Source: JAURVT01 sp049059935 (GTDB lineage: Bacteria > Actinomycetota > Actinomycetes > Propionibacteriales > Nocardioidaceae). From it: DNA of 49,103 nucleotides. Position 1 is the first letter of the stretch. The number at the start of each line of letters is the position of its first letter. The DNA lies in assembly GCF_049059935.1 (NCBI RefSeq), contig NZ_JBMGQR010000027.1, positions 1 through 49,103 of the forward strand. Direction: 5' to 3'. The position numbers and the translations under genes were made by a program. The notes beneath the pieces are model-generated. The model made no database searches and was not told the origin of the DNA. It worked only from the letters and a program-made list of their open reading frames with translations. Positions 32,007 through 40,427 of the stretch are shown here, piece by piece.

Positions 32007-32786
32007 GTGCCCTTCACGCTCGTCCACCCGGCGGCGGTCCTGCCGCTGGCGCGGTCGCCGCTGGTGCCGTCCGCCCTCGTGGCCGGGGCGGTGGCGCCCG
32101 ACCTGCCGTACTACGTCCCGCTCCAGTGGATCGGGGGCGACTGGAACCTCACCCTGACCCACGACGTCACCTCGCTGCTCTGGCTCGACCCGCTGATCGC
32201 CCTGGTGCTCCTGGTGGCGTTCCATGCCGTCCTGAAGCAGCCGCTCGTGGCGCTGGCGCCGCCGGCCGTGGCGCGGCGGGTGCTGCGTGCCGCCGACGGG
32301 TTCGCGTGGCGCGGCCCCGTCGCCGCCGGGTGGATCGTCGTGTCGACGGTCCTGGGCGCCGCCACCCACCTCGCGTGGGACGCGCTCGACGACGCCTTCG
32401 GGTACGGCTGGTCCACCCGGCTGAACCTGGTGAGCGACGCCGTCGGAGGTGTGGCCCTGCTCGGTTGGCTGTGGCTCTGGTGGCGGACGACCGCGCAGCA
32501 CCCCGTCCCACCGGGACGGTCGCTGCCGGCCGGGCGACGGGCGCGCGTGCTGGTCGGCGTCGCGCTGGCCGCGACCGCGTGGACCGCGCTCCGGGCCGTG
32601 CGCACCGCGTCCGAGGTCGGTGCCGACCTGCGCGCGTACGGCGGGTACAGCCGGTCGGCCGTCACCGAGTACGTGGTGCGCGGTGCGGCCGTCGACGCGG
32701 TGACGGCCGTGGTCGTGCTGCTCGGGCTCTTCGCGATCGGCTGGCGGCTCGGGCGGGCCCGCAACGTCGTCGAAACACCGCGGTAG
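32007..32786 (+). CDS. DUF4184-family membrane protein
   Basis: 259 residues. The N-terminus MPFTLVHPAAVLPLARSPLVPSALVAGAVAPDLPYY is typical of DUF4184, with a His early in the first helix and APDLPYY after it. It has about five hydrophobic helices, at roughly 25-45, 65-85, 105-125, 145-160 and 225-245, and a THLAWDALDDAF motif near residue 122. Family members are polytopic membrane proteins related to metal-dependent LexA-binding/YdjM-like hydrolases; no specific function is known. GTG 32007 fits the leaderless -10. Confidence 0.8.
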   Translation: MPFTLVHPAAVLPLARSPLVPSALVAGAVAPDLPYYVPLQWIGGDWNLTLTHDVTSLLWLDPLIALVLLVAFHAVLKQPLVALAPPAVARRVLRAADGFAWRGPVAAGWIVVSTVLGAATHLAWDALDDAFGYGWSTRLNLVSDAVGGVALLGWLWLWWRTTAQHPVPPGRSLPAGRRARVLVGVALAATAWTALRAVRTASEVGADLRAYGGYSRSAVTEYVVRGAAVDAVTAVVVLLGLFAIGWRLGRARNVVETPR

Positions 32787-32863
32787 CCAAGACTTGACGC
32801 TGGCCGCCGGATCGCGACCCCCACATCACTCGTGTGGCGCCGTGTCGTGCCGATCAGCAGTCC

Positions 32864-34732
32864 ATGAGCCTGGTCCGCCGCTGCCTTCCCTCGGGGTGGA
32901 TGCTGCCCGCAGCCACCTGGCGGCGACGCCACCAGGTGGTCGTCGCGTTCGCGCTGGTGCAGGCCGCCGCGGTCGTCGCCTGGAGCCTGACCGACGCCGC
33001 CGACTCGAGCGTCGTGATGCTCTTCGCGGTGCTGAGCATCGGCGCCGGCGTGATCTCGCTGCTGCCCGACGTCGACCGCACGTCGCGTTGTGTGCTGGCC
33101 TCGGCCGGTCTGGCGAGCGGCCCGATGATGCTGGCCTCGGTGCCCGACGTCGGCGCCGAGGCTCCGTTCGTGGTGCTGGTGGTGGTCGCCGTCGTCACGC
33201 TCTACCAGGACTGGCGGAGCTTCGGGCTGGTCGTGGTGTCGTCGGTGGTCTTCTACCTGGTGTGGCTGCGGGTCGACGGCTTGGCCGCGCTGGAGTCGTC
33301 CGGCCGCAGCCCGTGGCTGGCCGTGGGCACCCATGCCGCGGTCTTCCTCGCCGCCGTGGCCGCGAGCCTGGCGGCGTGGCGCCTGAACGAGGACGCCGCC
33401 CTCCGCGACGCGGTGACCGGTCTGGGCAACCGTGTCCACTTCCACCAGCTCACCACCACCGCCGCTCGGGGTCGTGACCCGTTCGGCATCGTCTTCATCG
33501 ACCTCGACGAGTTCAAGGCCGTCAACGACACCCACGGTCACGACGTGGGAGACCGGTTGCTCGCCGCGGTGGCCGGTCGGCTCAGCGCCTGCCTGCGGGG
33601 CAGCGACACCCTGGCACGCCTGGGCGGGGACGAGTTCGCGGCCGTCGTGCACGCGCGTCCCGACCAGGTCGCCACGGCGGCGGCTCGCATGCTGCGCGCG
33701 CTGGACGAGCCGGTCGTCCTCGACGGCATCCGCCTCCACGTCGGCGCGAGCATGGGGGTCGCCGGTCTCGACGTGACCCGGCGCTCGCCCGATCTGCCGG
33801 CGGGCGCGCGCAGCCGCGGCGCGGTGACGTCCGCGCAGACCACGCGCGACGTGACCGCGCTGCTGCGCGACGCCGACGTCGCACTCTACGCGGCCAAGGG
33901 CCAGGGCAAGCGGTGCGTCGTGGTCTACGCCGACGGGATGACCGACACTGTCAGGCGCCGCTCCAACCTGCAGCAGGACCTCCGCGGGGCCGCGGACCGC
34001 GGTGAGATCGGCGTCCACTTCCAGCCGATCGTCGAGCTCGCGACCTCACGGGTGGTGGGCTACGAGGCGCTCGCTCGGTGGGACCACCCTCAGCTGGGCT
34101 CCGTCAGCCCGGCGGAGTTCATCGCGTGGGCCGAGGCGGACCGCTCGATCGGACCGCTCGGCGCACTGGTGCTCGACACCGCCGTGGCACGAGCCGCGCA
34201 GTGGAGCAGCGAGACCGGGCGGCCGATCGAGATGGGCGTGAACGTCTCCCCGGTCCAGCTCGCGACGCCCGGGTGGGTCGAGACGGTGCGGCACAGCCTG
34301 CGCACCCACGGTCTGCCCGCGGCGCAGCTCACCGTCGAGGTCACCGAGAACATCGTCGCGCACCGGTCGCCGCGGGCGGTCGAGGCGCTGGCCGAGCTCC
34401 GCGCCGAGGGGGTGCGGATCGCCGTCGACGACTTCGGCACCGGCTACTCCAACTTCGAGTACGTGCGGCGACTCCCGGTCGACGTCATCAAGATCGACCG
34501 GTCGTTCGTCACCGATGCCGTCGACGACCGCACGACCGCGACCGTCGTCTCGGCGATCATCGCTCTCGCGGACGTGCTGGGGGCGCGCGTCGTCGCCGAG
34601 GGCATCGAGACCGCCGAGCAGGAGCAGGCGCTGCTGTCGATGGGCTGCGGTCACGCACAGGGGTACCGCTTCGCGCGCCCGGCACCCGGTCCGCAGCACC
34701 AGCTGACCGGCCGATCGGCGGTCCCCGCCTGA
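32864..34732 (+). CDS. Membrane GGDEF-EAL protein (c-di-GMP turnover), both motifs intact
   Basis: 622 residues from ATG 32864; GTG 32834 is an alternative start. About five membrane helices (residues 25-170) act as a sensor. The GGDEF domain (about 185-345) has FIDLDEFKAVNDTHGH and RLGGDEF, with an RxxD inhibitory site (RGSD) five residues before it. The EAL domain (about 365-610) has YEALARW, NVSPVQL, TVEVTEN, VDDFGTGYSN, DVIKIDRSFV, VAEGIET and QGYRFARP. All residues needed for both cyclase and phosphodiesterase activity appear present, so it may be bifunctional with product feedback at the I-site. A loop rich in Arg/Ser interrupts the GGDEF domain near residue 320. Confidence 0.88.
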   Translation: MSLVRRCLPSGWMLPAATWRRRHQVVVAFALVQAAAVVAWSLTDAADSSVVMLFAVLSIGAGVISLLPDVDRTSRCVLASAGLASGPMMLASVPDVGAEAPFVVLVVVAVVTLYQDWRSFGLVVVSSVVFYLVWLRVDGLAALESSGRSPWLAVGTHAAVFLAAVAASLAAWRLNEDAALRDAVTGLGNRVHFHQLTTTAARGRDPFGIVFIDLDEFKAVNDTHGHDVGDRLLAAVAGRLSACLRGSDTLARLGGDEFAAVVHARPDQVATAAARMLRALDEPVVLDGIRLHVGASMGVAGLDVTRRSPDLPAGARSRGAVTSAQTTRDVTALLRDADVALYAAKGQGKRCVVVYADGMTDTVRRRSNLQQDLRGAADRGEIGVHFQPIVELATSRVVGYEALARWDHPQLGSVSPAEFIAWAEADRSIGPLGALVLDTAVARAAQWSSETGRPIEMGVNVSPVQLATPGWVETVRHSLRTHGLPAAQLTVEVTENIVAHRSPRAVEALAELRAEGVRIAVDDFGTGYSNFEYVRRLPVDVIKIDRSFVTDAVDDRTTATVVSAIIALADVLGARVVAEGIETAEQEQALLSMGCGHAQGYRFARPAPGPQHQLTGRSAVPA

Positions 34733-34742
34733 GGTGCCCGAG

Positions 34743-35315
34743 TCAGCCGGCGGCAGGCCAGCTGCGCAGCAGGGCGTCGAGGGCGTCGAGGATGCGTGTC
34801 CAGCTGACGTCTGCGCCGGGCTCGCTGTGGTCGAAGCCGCCGCTCGCCTCGAGGTCGACGAAGCCGTGGACGGTGCTGCCGATCAGGCGCACGCCGTGGG
34901 TCTGGTCGACACCGGTGAGGTCGTACCCGCGCAGGATCGCGCGGGTCATCTCGGCGTGGCGGACGCCCGCGCTGGCCGCGGCCGTCGCGTCGTCGAGCCG
35001 CAGGTGGCTGGCGGCGTAGCGGCCCGGGTGCGCGCGGGCGTAGCCGCGGTAGACGTCGGCGAACGCCACCAGTGCGTCGCGCCCGGCGCGTCCGGCCACG
35101 GCGTCGGCGGCGGCGTCGGCCATCTCCTCGAGCGCGAGCAGCGCGATCTCGGTGCGGAGGTCGTCCGAGCCGCGCACGTGGGAGTACAGGCTGGCGGTGC
35201 GGACGCCGACCCGGCGGGCCAGCTCGGAGACGGTGACCTGGTCGAAGCCGATCTCGTCGGCGAGCTCGGCGCCGGCCTGTGCGACCCGGTCGCGGGTGAG
35301 TCCTGCGCGCGCCAC
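34743..35315 (-). CDS. TetR/AcrR-family transcriptional regulator
   Basis: 190 residues from GTG 35315, which has AAGGGGG close upstream; an ATG at 35336 would add seven residues but lies against an operator-like repeat. Helix-turn-helix: GFDQVTVSELARRVGVRTASLYSHVRGSDDLRTEIALLAL. The C-terminal ligand domain (AFADVYRGYARAHPGRYA, GVRLIGSTVHGFVDLEASGGFD) resembles the WHG/TetR_C_33 type. It is divergent from the FBP zinc-finger gene and probably represses it and itself through the repeats at 35338-35376. Confidence 0.87.
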   Translation of the reverse strand: MARAGLTRDRVAQAGAELADEIGFDQVTVSELARRVGVRTASLYSHVRGSDDLRTEIALLALEEMADAAADAVAGRAGRDALVAFADVYRGYARAHPGRYAASHLRLDDATAAASAGVRHAEMTRAILRGYDLTGVDQTHGVRLIGSTVHGFVDLEASGGFDHSEPGADVSWTRILDALDALLRSWPAAG

Positions 35316-35337
35316 GTGACCCCCTTCGCAATCCATT

Positions 35338-35356
35338 TGCCTACAACTCTTAGGCA
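35338..35356. promoter_or_regulatory. Operator-like inverted repeat 1 (TGCCTA-N7-TAGGCA)
   Basis: A perfect six-base inverted repeat with a seven-base spacer in the TetR/FBP divergent region. It shares its wing with repeat 2, the expected layout for an autoregulating TetR protein. TTGCCT at 35337-35342 could be the -35 and TAGCCT at 35359-35364 the -10 (16-base spacer) of the FBP gene promoter. Confidence 0.55.
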
Positions 35357-35360
35357 GTTA

Positions 35361-35376
35361 GCCTAGTGGTGTAGGC
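35361..35376. promoter_or_regulatory. Operator-like inverted repeat 2 (GCCTA-N6-TAGGC)
   Basis: A second copy of the same wing sequence, four bases after repeat 1. It would overlap the proposed -10 of the FBP gene. The pair is the most convincing operator arrangement in the window. Confidence 0.5.
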
Positions 35377-35404
35377 ACGAGGAATCCAGCAGGAGGGCAG
35401 GGCC

Positions 35405-35893
35405 ATGCAGGTCCCGGACCAGCAGACCGTCAGGAAGGCGTTCGTCAACAGCTCGCGGAGCAAGGCGGCGTCGGCGACGTTCCCGGGCACGTGGCCGCCG
35501 GCCGGCGCCGACGAGCTCGACGTCGTCGGCTGGACCGACCCCAAGGCTCCGCGCCGCGGCTACCTGGTGCTGGGCCCCGAGGTCGCCGGCGAGGTGCTCG
35601 CGCTCGAGCTGCGGCTGCCCAGCGAGGCGCCCACGCACCGCAAGACGATGTGCGACCTGTGCCAGACCCAGGACGCGCCGGACGGCTCGCGGCTGGTCGT
35701 CGCGCCCCGCGCCGGCGCTCGCGGCAAGGCCGGCGACACGGTCGGGCTCTACGTCTGCACGGACTTCGGCTGCTCGCTGCGCGCCCGTCAGCCGCTCAAG
35801 GAGCACCAGAAGCCGGTCATGGGCGGCCCCGACCTGCGCGTGCCCGACCTCGTCGGACGCCTGCGCGAGTTCGTCGACCGCGTCCGCGCCTGA
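35405..35893 (+). CDS. FBP-domain (EF-G-binding-type) treble-clef zinc-finger protein
   Basis: 162 residues. The C-terminal part is a four-Cys treble-clef: MCDLCQTQ and YVCTDFGCSLRARQP, as in FBP_C, the zinc-finger of FusB-type elongation-factor-G-binding proteins. The N-terminal half (VRKAFVNSSRSKA, VVGWTDPKAPRRGYLVL) is also typical of the actinobacterial members. FusB proteins rescue EF-G from fusidic acid; actinobacterial homologues are mostly uncharacterised and resistance is not implied. AGGAGG precedes the ATG. Control by the divergent TetR protein is likely. Confidence 0.83.
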   Translation: MQVPDQQTVRKAFVNSSRSKAASATFPGTWPPAGADELDVVGWTDPKAPRRGYLVLGPEVAGEVLALELRLPSEAPTHRKTMCDLCQTQDAPDGSRLVVAPRAGARGKAGDTVGLYVCTDFGCSLRARQPLKEHQKPVMGGPDLRVPDLVGRLREFVDRVRA

Positions 35894-35998
35894 TCCCGCG
35901 GTGCCCCTCCCGTCCGCGATCCGATGCCTTCGGGTGCTCATGACGGCCGCTTGACCACCACAAGGCAACAGATCGCGGACGGGGGCCGCACCGGGGGA
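35894..35998. repeat. About 105-base imperfect palindrome filling a convergent intergenic gap
   Basis: The sequence is symmetric about 35946. A perfect 13-base arm pair (35909-35921 with 35971-35983, CCCGTCCGCGATC and its complement) is flanked by further matches: TGCCTT/AAGGCA (35925-35930 with 35962-35967), GGTG/CACC and TCA/TGA inside, and GCGGTGC-like to GCACCG-like outside. By hand count about 39 of 49 positions pair. It starts directly after the FBP stop and ends four bases before the GH15 stop. No T-tract. It could be a bidirectional terminator, a cruciform/REP-like element or a structured RNA. Confidence 0.7.
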
Positions 35999-36002
35999 CC
36001 GG

Positions 36003-37820
36003 CTAGCCGAGGGAGCGGTCGAGGTTGATGGCGGCGCTGACCAGGGACAGGTGGGTGAAGGCCTGGGGGTAGTTGCCGAGCTGGTCACCGGTGATGCCGA
36101 TCATCTCGGCATAGAGCCCGAGGTGGTTGGAATAGGTGAACATCTTCTCCAGGGCCAGGCGGGCCTCGGGCAGCTGCCCGGCGCGCGTCAGCGCCTCGAC
36201 GTACCAGAACGAGCACAGGCTGAACGTGCCCTCGTTGCCGGTGAGCCCGTCGTCGACGCCGAGGTCGCCGTGGTCGTCCTCCATCCGGTAGCGGAAGACC
36301 AGGCTGTCCTCGACGAGCTGTGCCTTGACCGCCTCGAGCGTCGAGAGGAACCGCGGGTCGTTGGGCGCGACGAACTTGACCAGCGGCATCAGCAGGATCG
36401 ACGCGTCGAGCGCCGTGCCGTCCAGCACCTGGGTGAAGGCGCCGATCTCGTCGTTCCAGCCACGCTCCATCACCTGCGCGTAGATCTCGTCGCGGACGGT
36501 GCACCACCGCTCGAGGTCGGCGGGCAGCCCGCGCTGACGGGCGACGCGGATCATCCGCTCGACGGCGACCCACGCCATCAGGCGTCCGGTGGTGTAGTCC
36601 TGCGGCTCGCTGCGCGCCTCCCACATGCCGGCGTCGGGCTGGTCCCAGTTGTCGAGCACCCAGTCCAGGACGTGCGTGAGGTCCTTCCACGCGTCGTGGG
36701 AGATGCCCGCGCCGTACTTGTTGAACAGGTAGGCCGAGTCGATGATCTCGCCGTAGATGTCGAGCTGCAGCTGCTCGGCGGCGCCGTTGCCGACGCGCAC
36801 CGGTCGCGAACCGGCGTAGCCGCTGAGGTGGTCCAGCTCGATCTCGGGCATCTCGGTGCTGCCGTCGATGGTGTACATGACGCGCAGCGGGCCGAGCTCG
36901 TGGCCGTCGGCCTCGCCGATGCGCTCGGACAGCCAGCGCATGAACGCCTCGGCCTCCTCGGTGAAGCCGAGGCGGAGCAGCGCGTAGATGCTGAACGCGG
37001 CGTCGCGGATCCACACGTAGCGGTAGTCCCAGTTGCGCTCGCCGCCGATGTCCTCGGGCAGGCTCGTGGTCGGCGCCGCGACGATCGCGCCGGACGGCTC
37101 GTGCGTCAGCAGCTTGAGCGTCAGCGCCGAGCGGTCGACCATCTCGCGCCAGCGGCCGGTGTACGTCGACCGCGAGAGCCAGTGCTGCCAGAACGCCACC
37201 GTGGTGTCGAACAGCTCGTCGGTGTCGCTGGAGTCGCACGGCGTGCCGTCGGCGTCGCCGGTGAGCACCTCGAGGACGAACAGCGCCTTCTCGCCGCTGC
37301 GCAGCGTCACCTCCGACGAGACGTCCGGGCCGTCGACGTCGAGGTCGACCGTGGCGCTCAGCGCGAGGCGCACGGTGTCGGACTCGATGAGCACGCAGCC
37401 GTCGTGCTCGCGGGTGGTGGGCTCCTCGCGGGCGTAGTCCGGACGCGCCGACAGGTCCAGGCGCATCGTCATCTGGCCGCGCACGCCGACGAGCCGGCGG
37501 ACGATCCGCTGCCGGTGGTCGGGGTCGTGCGGGCGCACGATCGGCATGAAGTCGTGCACCTCGACGACGCCCTCGTCGTTCATGAAGCGGGTGATGAGGA
37601 CGTTGCTGCTCGGGTAGTAGAACTGCTGGCTGCGGCTGGACCCGTCGACGGGGTGGATGCGCCAGGCGCCGCCCTTCTCGTCGTCCAGGATCGAGCCGAA
37701 CACCGACGGCGAGTCGAACCGGCCGGCGCAGAACCACGCGACGGTGCCGTCCATGCCGACCAGCGCCGCGGTGCGCAGGTCGCCGATCAGGCCGTGCTCG
37801 GCGATGGGGTTCTGCGTCAT
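36003..37820 (-). CDS. Glycoside hydrolase family 15 protein (trehalase-like)
   Basis: 605 residues. The N-terminal beta-sandwich region begins IAEHGLIGDLRTAALVGMDGTVAWFCAGRFDSPSVFGSILD. The (alpha/alpha)6 catalytic domain carries ERNWDYRYVWIRDAAFSIYALLRLGF, GYAGSRPVRVGNGAAEQLQLDIYGEIID and GNEGTFSLCSFWYVEAL with the likely catalytic Glu. This is the mycobacterial/actinobacterial GH15 type, several of which are trehalases or glucoamylase-like; the substrate is inferred. There is no signal peptide, so it is cytosolic. The ATG overlaps the stop of the G6PD gene by four bases, linking sugar hydrolysis to the pentose phosphate pathway. Confidence 0.88.
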   Translation of the reverse strand: MTQNPIAEHGLIGDLRTAALVGMDGTVAWFCAGRFDSPSVFGSILDDEKGGAWRIHPVDGSSRSQQFYYPSSNVLITRFMNDEGVVEVHDFMPIVRPHDPDHRQRIVRRLVGVRGQMTMRLDLSARPDYAREEPTTREHDGCVLIESDTVRLALSATVDLDVDGPDVSSEVTLRSGEKALFVLEVLTGDADGTPCDSSDTDELFDTTVAFWQHWLSRSTYTGRWREMVDRSALTLKLLTHEPSGAIVAAPTTSLPEDIGGERNWDYRYVWIRDAAFSIYALLRLGFTEEAEAFMRWLSERIGEADGHELGPLRVMYTIDGSTEMPEIELDHLSGYAGSRPVRVGNGAAEQLQLDIYGEIIDSAYLFNKYGAGISHDAWKDLTHVLDWVLDNWDQPDAGMWEARSEPQDYTTGRLMAWVAVERMIRVARQRGLPADLERWCTVRDEIYAQVMERGWNDEIGAFTQVLDGTALDASILLMPLVKFVAPNDPRFLSTLEAVKAQLVEDSLVFRYRMEDDHGDLGVDDGLTGNEGTFSLCSFWYVEALTRAGQLPEARLALEKMFTYSNHLGLYAEMIGITGDQLGNYPQAFTHLSLVSAAINLDRSLG

Positions 37821-39259
37821 CGCTGGATGCGCCAGCCGTGCTCGCCGGGCAGGTCGACGGCCTCCTGGGGACCCCAGGACCCCTTCTCGTACGGCAGCGG
37901 CGTCGGCGGGTTCTTGATGATCGGGTCGCACAGCTCCCACAGCCGGTCGACCTCGTCGCTGCGGGTGAACAGCATCTGCTCGCCGTGCATGACGTCGAGC
38001 AGCAGGCGCTCGTAGGCCTCGAGCGGCGCGGTGTCGAACTCCTCGTCGTAGTCGGCCACGAGCTCGGCGGTCGTCAGCTCCAGGCCGGGGCCGGGCTGCT
38101 TGGCGCGCAGGTCGTACGCGAGGTGCGTGCCGTCGCCGAGCTCCATGCTCAGTTCGGTGGGGCCGGGCACCTGCTTCTGCTCCTCGTGCTTGAGCAGGCC
38201 GTGCTCGGGCTCGCGGAACGTCAGCGTGACGGTGCGGCGCGTGGCCGCCATCGCCTTGCCGGTGCGCAGGAAGAACGGGACGTCGCGCCAGCGGTCGTTG
38301 TCGACGAACGCGCGGATCGCGACGAACGTCTCGACGTCGGAGTCGGGGGCGACGTCCTCCTCGTCGCGGTAGCCCTCGAACTGCCCGAGCACCACGTCGT
38401 CGGCGGTGAAGGGACGCATCTGCCGGAACACCTGCGACTTGGCGTCGCGGACGGACTCGGCGTCGAGCGCGTCGGGGCGCTCCATCGCCATGAAGCCGAG
38501 GATCTGGCACAGGTGGGTCGAGATCATGTCGCGGAAGGCGCCGGTGGACTCGTAGAACGAGCCGCGTCCCTCCAGCCCGAGCTCCTCGGGCACGTCGATC
38601 TGCACCGACTCGACGAACTCGCGCGACCACACGGCGTCGATCGGGCCGTTGCCCCAGCGCAGCGCGATGACGTTCTGCACCGCCTCCTTGCCCAGGAAGT
38701 GGTCGATGCGGAACACCTGGTCCTCGTCGACGACCTTCTTCAGGGCGGCGTCGAGCTCGCGCGAGCTCTCCAGGTCGGTGCCGAACGGCTTCTCGACGAC
38801 GAGCCGCGCGTTGTCGAGCAACGAGGCCTCGCCGAGCGCGGGCACCATCGACTCCATCGCCGACGGCGGCAGCGACAGGTACACCAGGCGCTCGGGGGTG
38901 CCGTCGGTGTCGAGGCCGGACTCGGCGTCGGCCACCGCGGCGACGAGGTCGTCGAGGTCGTCCGAGGACGAGGTCTGGAAGCGCACGCGCGACGTCAGGT
39001 CGTCGAGGACGTCGTCGTCGACGGAGTCCAGGCTGTCGCGGACGGCGTCGGCCACCTGCGAGCGGAACTCGTCGTCGTCACCGGGGGAGTGGCGACCGGT
39101 GCCGACGATCGCGTACGACTCGGGCATCCGTCCGGCCGCGGCCAGGCGGTAGAAGCCGGGGAACAGCTTGCGCTTGGCGAGGTCGCCGGTGGCTCCGAAG
39201 AGCAGGAACAGGTGGGCGTCCGGGCGGGGGACGTCGGGCAGGTCGTCGCGGTCGGTCAC
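37817..39259 (-). CDS. zwf: Glucose-6-phosphate 1-dehydrogenase
   Basis: 480 residues from GTG 39259. NADP site GATGDLAKRKLFPGFYRLA, EKPFGTD with the conserved Lys, and the active-site signature RIDHFLGKEAVQN; the C-terminal domain ends DPIIKNPPTPLPYEKGSWGP. It oxidises glucose 6-phosphate to 6-phosphogluconolactone, producing NADPH. The frame extends 18 codons upstream to an ATG, but the GTG starts directly before DDLPDVPRPDAHLFLLFG and fits family length. It is the first gene of a two-gene operon with the GH15 enzyme. Confidence 0.9.
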   Translation of the reverse strand: MTDRDDLPDVPRPDAHLFLLFGATGDLAKRKLFPGFYRLAAAGRMPESYAIVGTGRHSPGDDDEFRSQVADAVRDSLDSVDDDVLDDLTSRVRFQTSSSDDLDDLVAAVADAESGLDTDGTPERLVYLSLPPSAMESMVPALGEASLLDNARLVVEKPFGTDLESSRELDAALKKVVDEDQVFRIDHFLGKEAVQNVIALRWGNGPIDAVWSREFVESVQIDVPEELGLEGRGSFYESTGAFRDMISTHLCQILGFMAMERPDALDAESVRDAKSQVFRQMRPFTADDVVLGQFEGYRDEEDVAPDSDVETFVAIRAFVDNDRWRDVPFFLRTGKAMAATRRTVTLTFREPEHGLLKHEEQKQVPGPTELSMELGDGTHLAYDLRAKQPGPGLELTTAELVADYDEEFDTAPLEAYERLLLDVMHGEQMLFTRSDEVDRLWELCDPIIKNPPTPLPYEKGSWGPQEAVDLPGEHGWRIQR

Positions 39260-39320
39260 GCGTCCATGCTGGTGCAGGCCCCGGGCCCCCGCAGTCCGAA
39301 CGGCCCGCGTCACACCGGGC

Positions 39321-40292
39321 TCAGGCGCCGCCGACCCGCATCTCGCGCAGGGGGCCGGCGAGCTCGGAGGCGAAGAAGTCGAAGAACGCCTCGGGCTCGG
39401 GGCCGGCGTTGACGAGCGCCAGGTGGTCGTAGCCGGCGTCGGCGAACCCCCGCGCCACCTCCAGGTGTCGGGCGGCGTCCGGGCCGCAGCCGAAGGCGTC
39501 GGCCATGTGGTCGGGGGTGATGAACGCGGTGGCGGCGTCGAAGTTGACCGGGTTGGGCAGCTCGGACTGGATCTTCCATCCCGTGAGGCCGAAGCGGAAC
39601 TTCTCGTGGGCGGACTCCGCGGCGGCCTGGACCGTGTCGGCGAACGCGAGCGGCACCTCGCCGTAGAGCGGGCCCGACCCGCCGGCGGCGGTGAATGCCT
39701 CGACCAGCTCGGGCTTGGGCTCGGTGACGAACATGGCGTCGCCCAGCTCGGCGGCGATCCGCGCCGCGCGCTTGCCGCCCGCGGCGATCGCGACGCGCGG
39801 CAGCACGTCGGGCAGGTCGAAGACGCGGGCGTCGTCGATGGTCAGGTGCTTGCCCTCGTAGGACTGGTACCCGCCCTGCCAGAGCTGCCGGATGATCTCG
39901 ATGGACTCGCGGAACATCTCCTGGCGCACCGACACCGACGGCCAGCCGCCGCCGACGACGTGCTCGTTCAGCCGCTCTCCTGAGCCCAGCCCGAGGGTGA
40001 AGCGGCCGTCGGACAGGATCGCGGTCGTCGCAGCCATCTGGGCCACGATCGCCGGGTGGTAGCGCACGAACGGGCAGGTGACGCCCGTCGCGAGCTCGAT
40101 CCGGTCGGTCTTCGCCGCGATGGCCGCGAGCATCGACCACGCGAAGCCCGAGTGGTTCGTCTCGGGCAGCCACGGGTGGTAGTGGTCGCTGACCTCGACG
40201 AAGTCGAATCCCGCGGCCTCGGCCCGCACGGCCTGGTCGACGATCTCCTTGGGCCCGTAGGCCTCGGCGATGAGCTTGTACCCGATGCGCAT
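39321..40292 (-). CDS. F420-type LLM oxidoreductase (TIGR03557/FGD-like)
   Basis: 323 residues. It starts MRIGYKLIAEAYGPKEIVDQAVRAEAAGFDFVEVSDHYHPW and contains ELATGVTCPFVRYHPAIVAQMAATTAILSDGRFTLGLGSGERLNEH, the family core. The first barrel strands with SDHYHPW resemble F420-dependent glucose-6-phosphate dehydrogenase and its relatives. It may use F420; the substrate is unassigned. It lies 61 bases upstream of the G6PD gene on the same strand, so it may belong to that transcript. ATG 40292 was chosen at the conserved N-terminus. Confidence 0.85.
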   Translation of the reverse strand: MRIGYKLIAEAYGPKEIVDQAVRAEAAGFDFVEVSDHYHPWLPETNHSGFAWSMLAAIAAKTDRIELATGVTCPFVRYHPAIVAQMAATTAILSDGRFTLGLGSGERLNEHVVGGGWPSVSVRQEMFRESIEIIRQLWQGGYQSYEGKHLTIDDARVFDLPDVLPRVAIAAGGKRAARIAAELGDAMFVTEPKPELVEAFTAAGGSGPLYGEVPLAFADTVQAAAESAHEKFRFGLTGWKIQSELPNPVNFDAATAFITPDHMADAFGCGPDAARHLEVARGFADAGYDHLALVNAGPEPEAFFDFFASELAGPLREMRVGGA

Positions 40293-40427
40293 GCGCTCCA
40301 GCCTGCGGTGTCGACGAGAGGACCGCAGGACGGACGCCACATGACCACTCGTCCGTTTTGCACACAAGGGTCATCCAAAGGGGGCAGACTACGCAGCGGT
40401 AGGTACCCGCCACGGACGAGGAGCGTG

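Noticed and set aside
35405..35893. Fusidic-acid resistance gene (fusB)
   Set aside because: Only the FBP zinc-finger similarity is visible. Actinobacterial homologues are common chromosomal genes and resistance cannot be claimed.
40341..40374. Widely spaced inverted repeat ATGACC...GGTCAT upstream of the EAL gene
   Set aside because: The arms are only six bases with a 22-base spacer; this is likely by chance in a 135-base divergent region.
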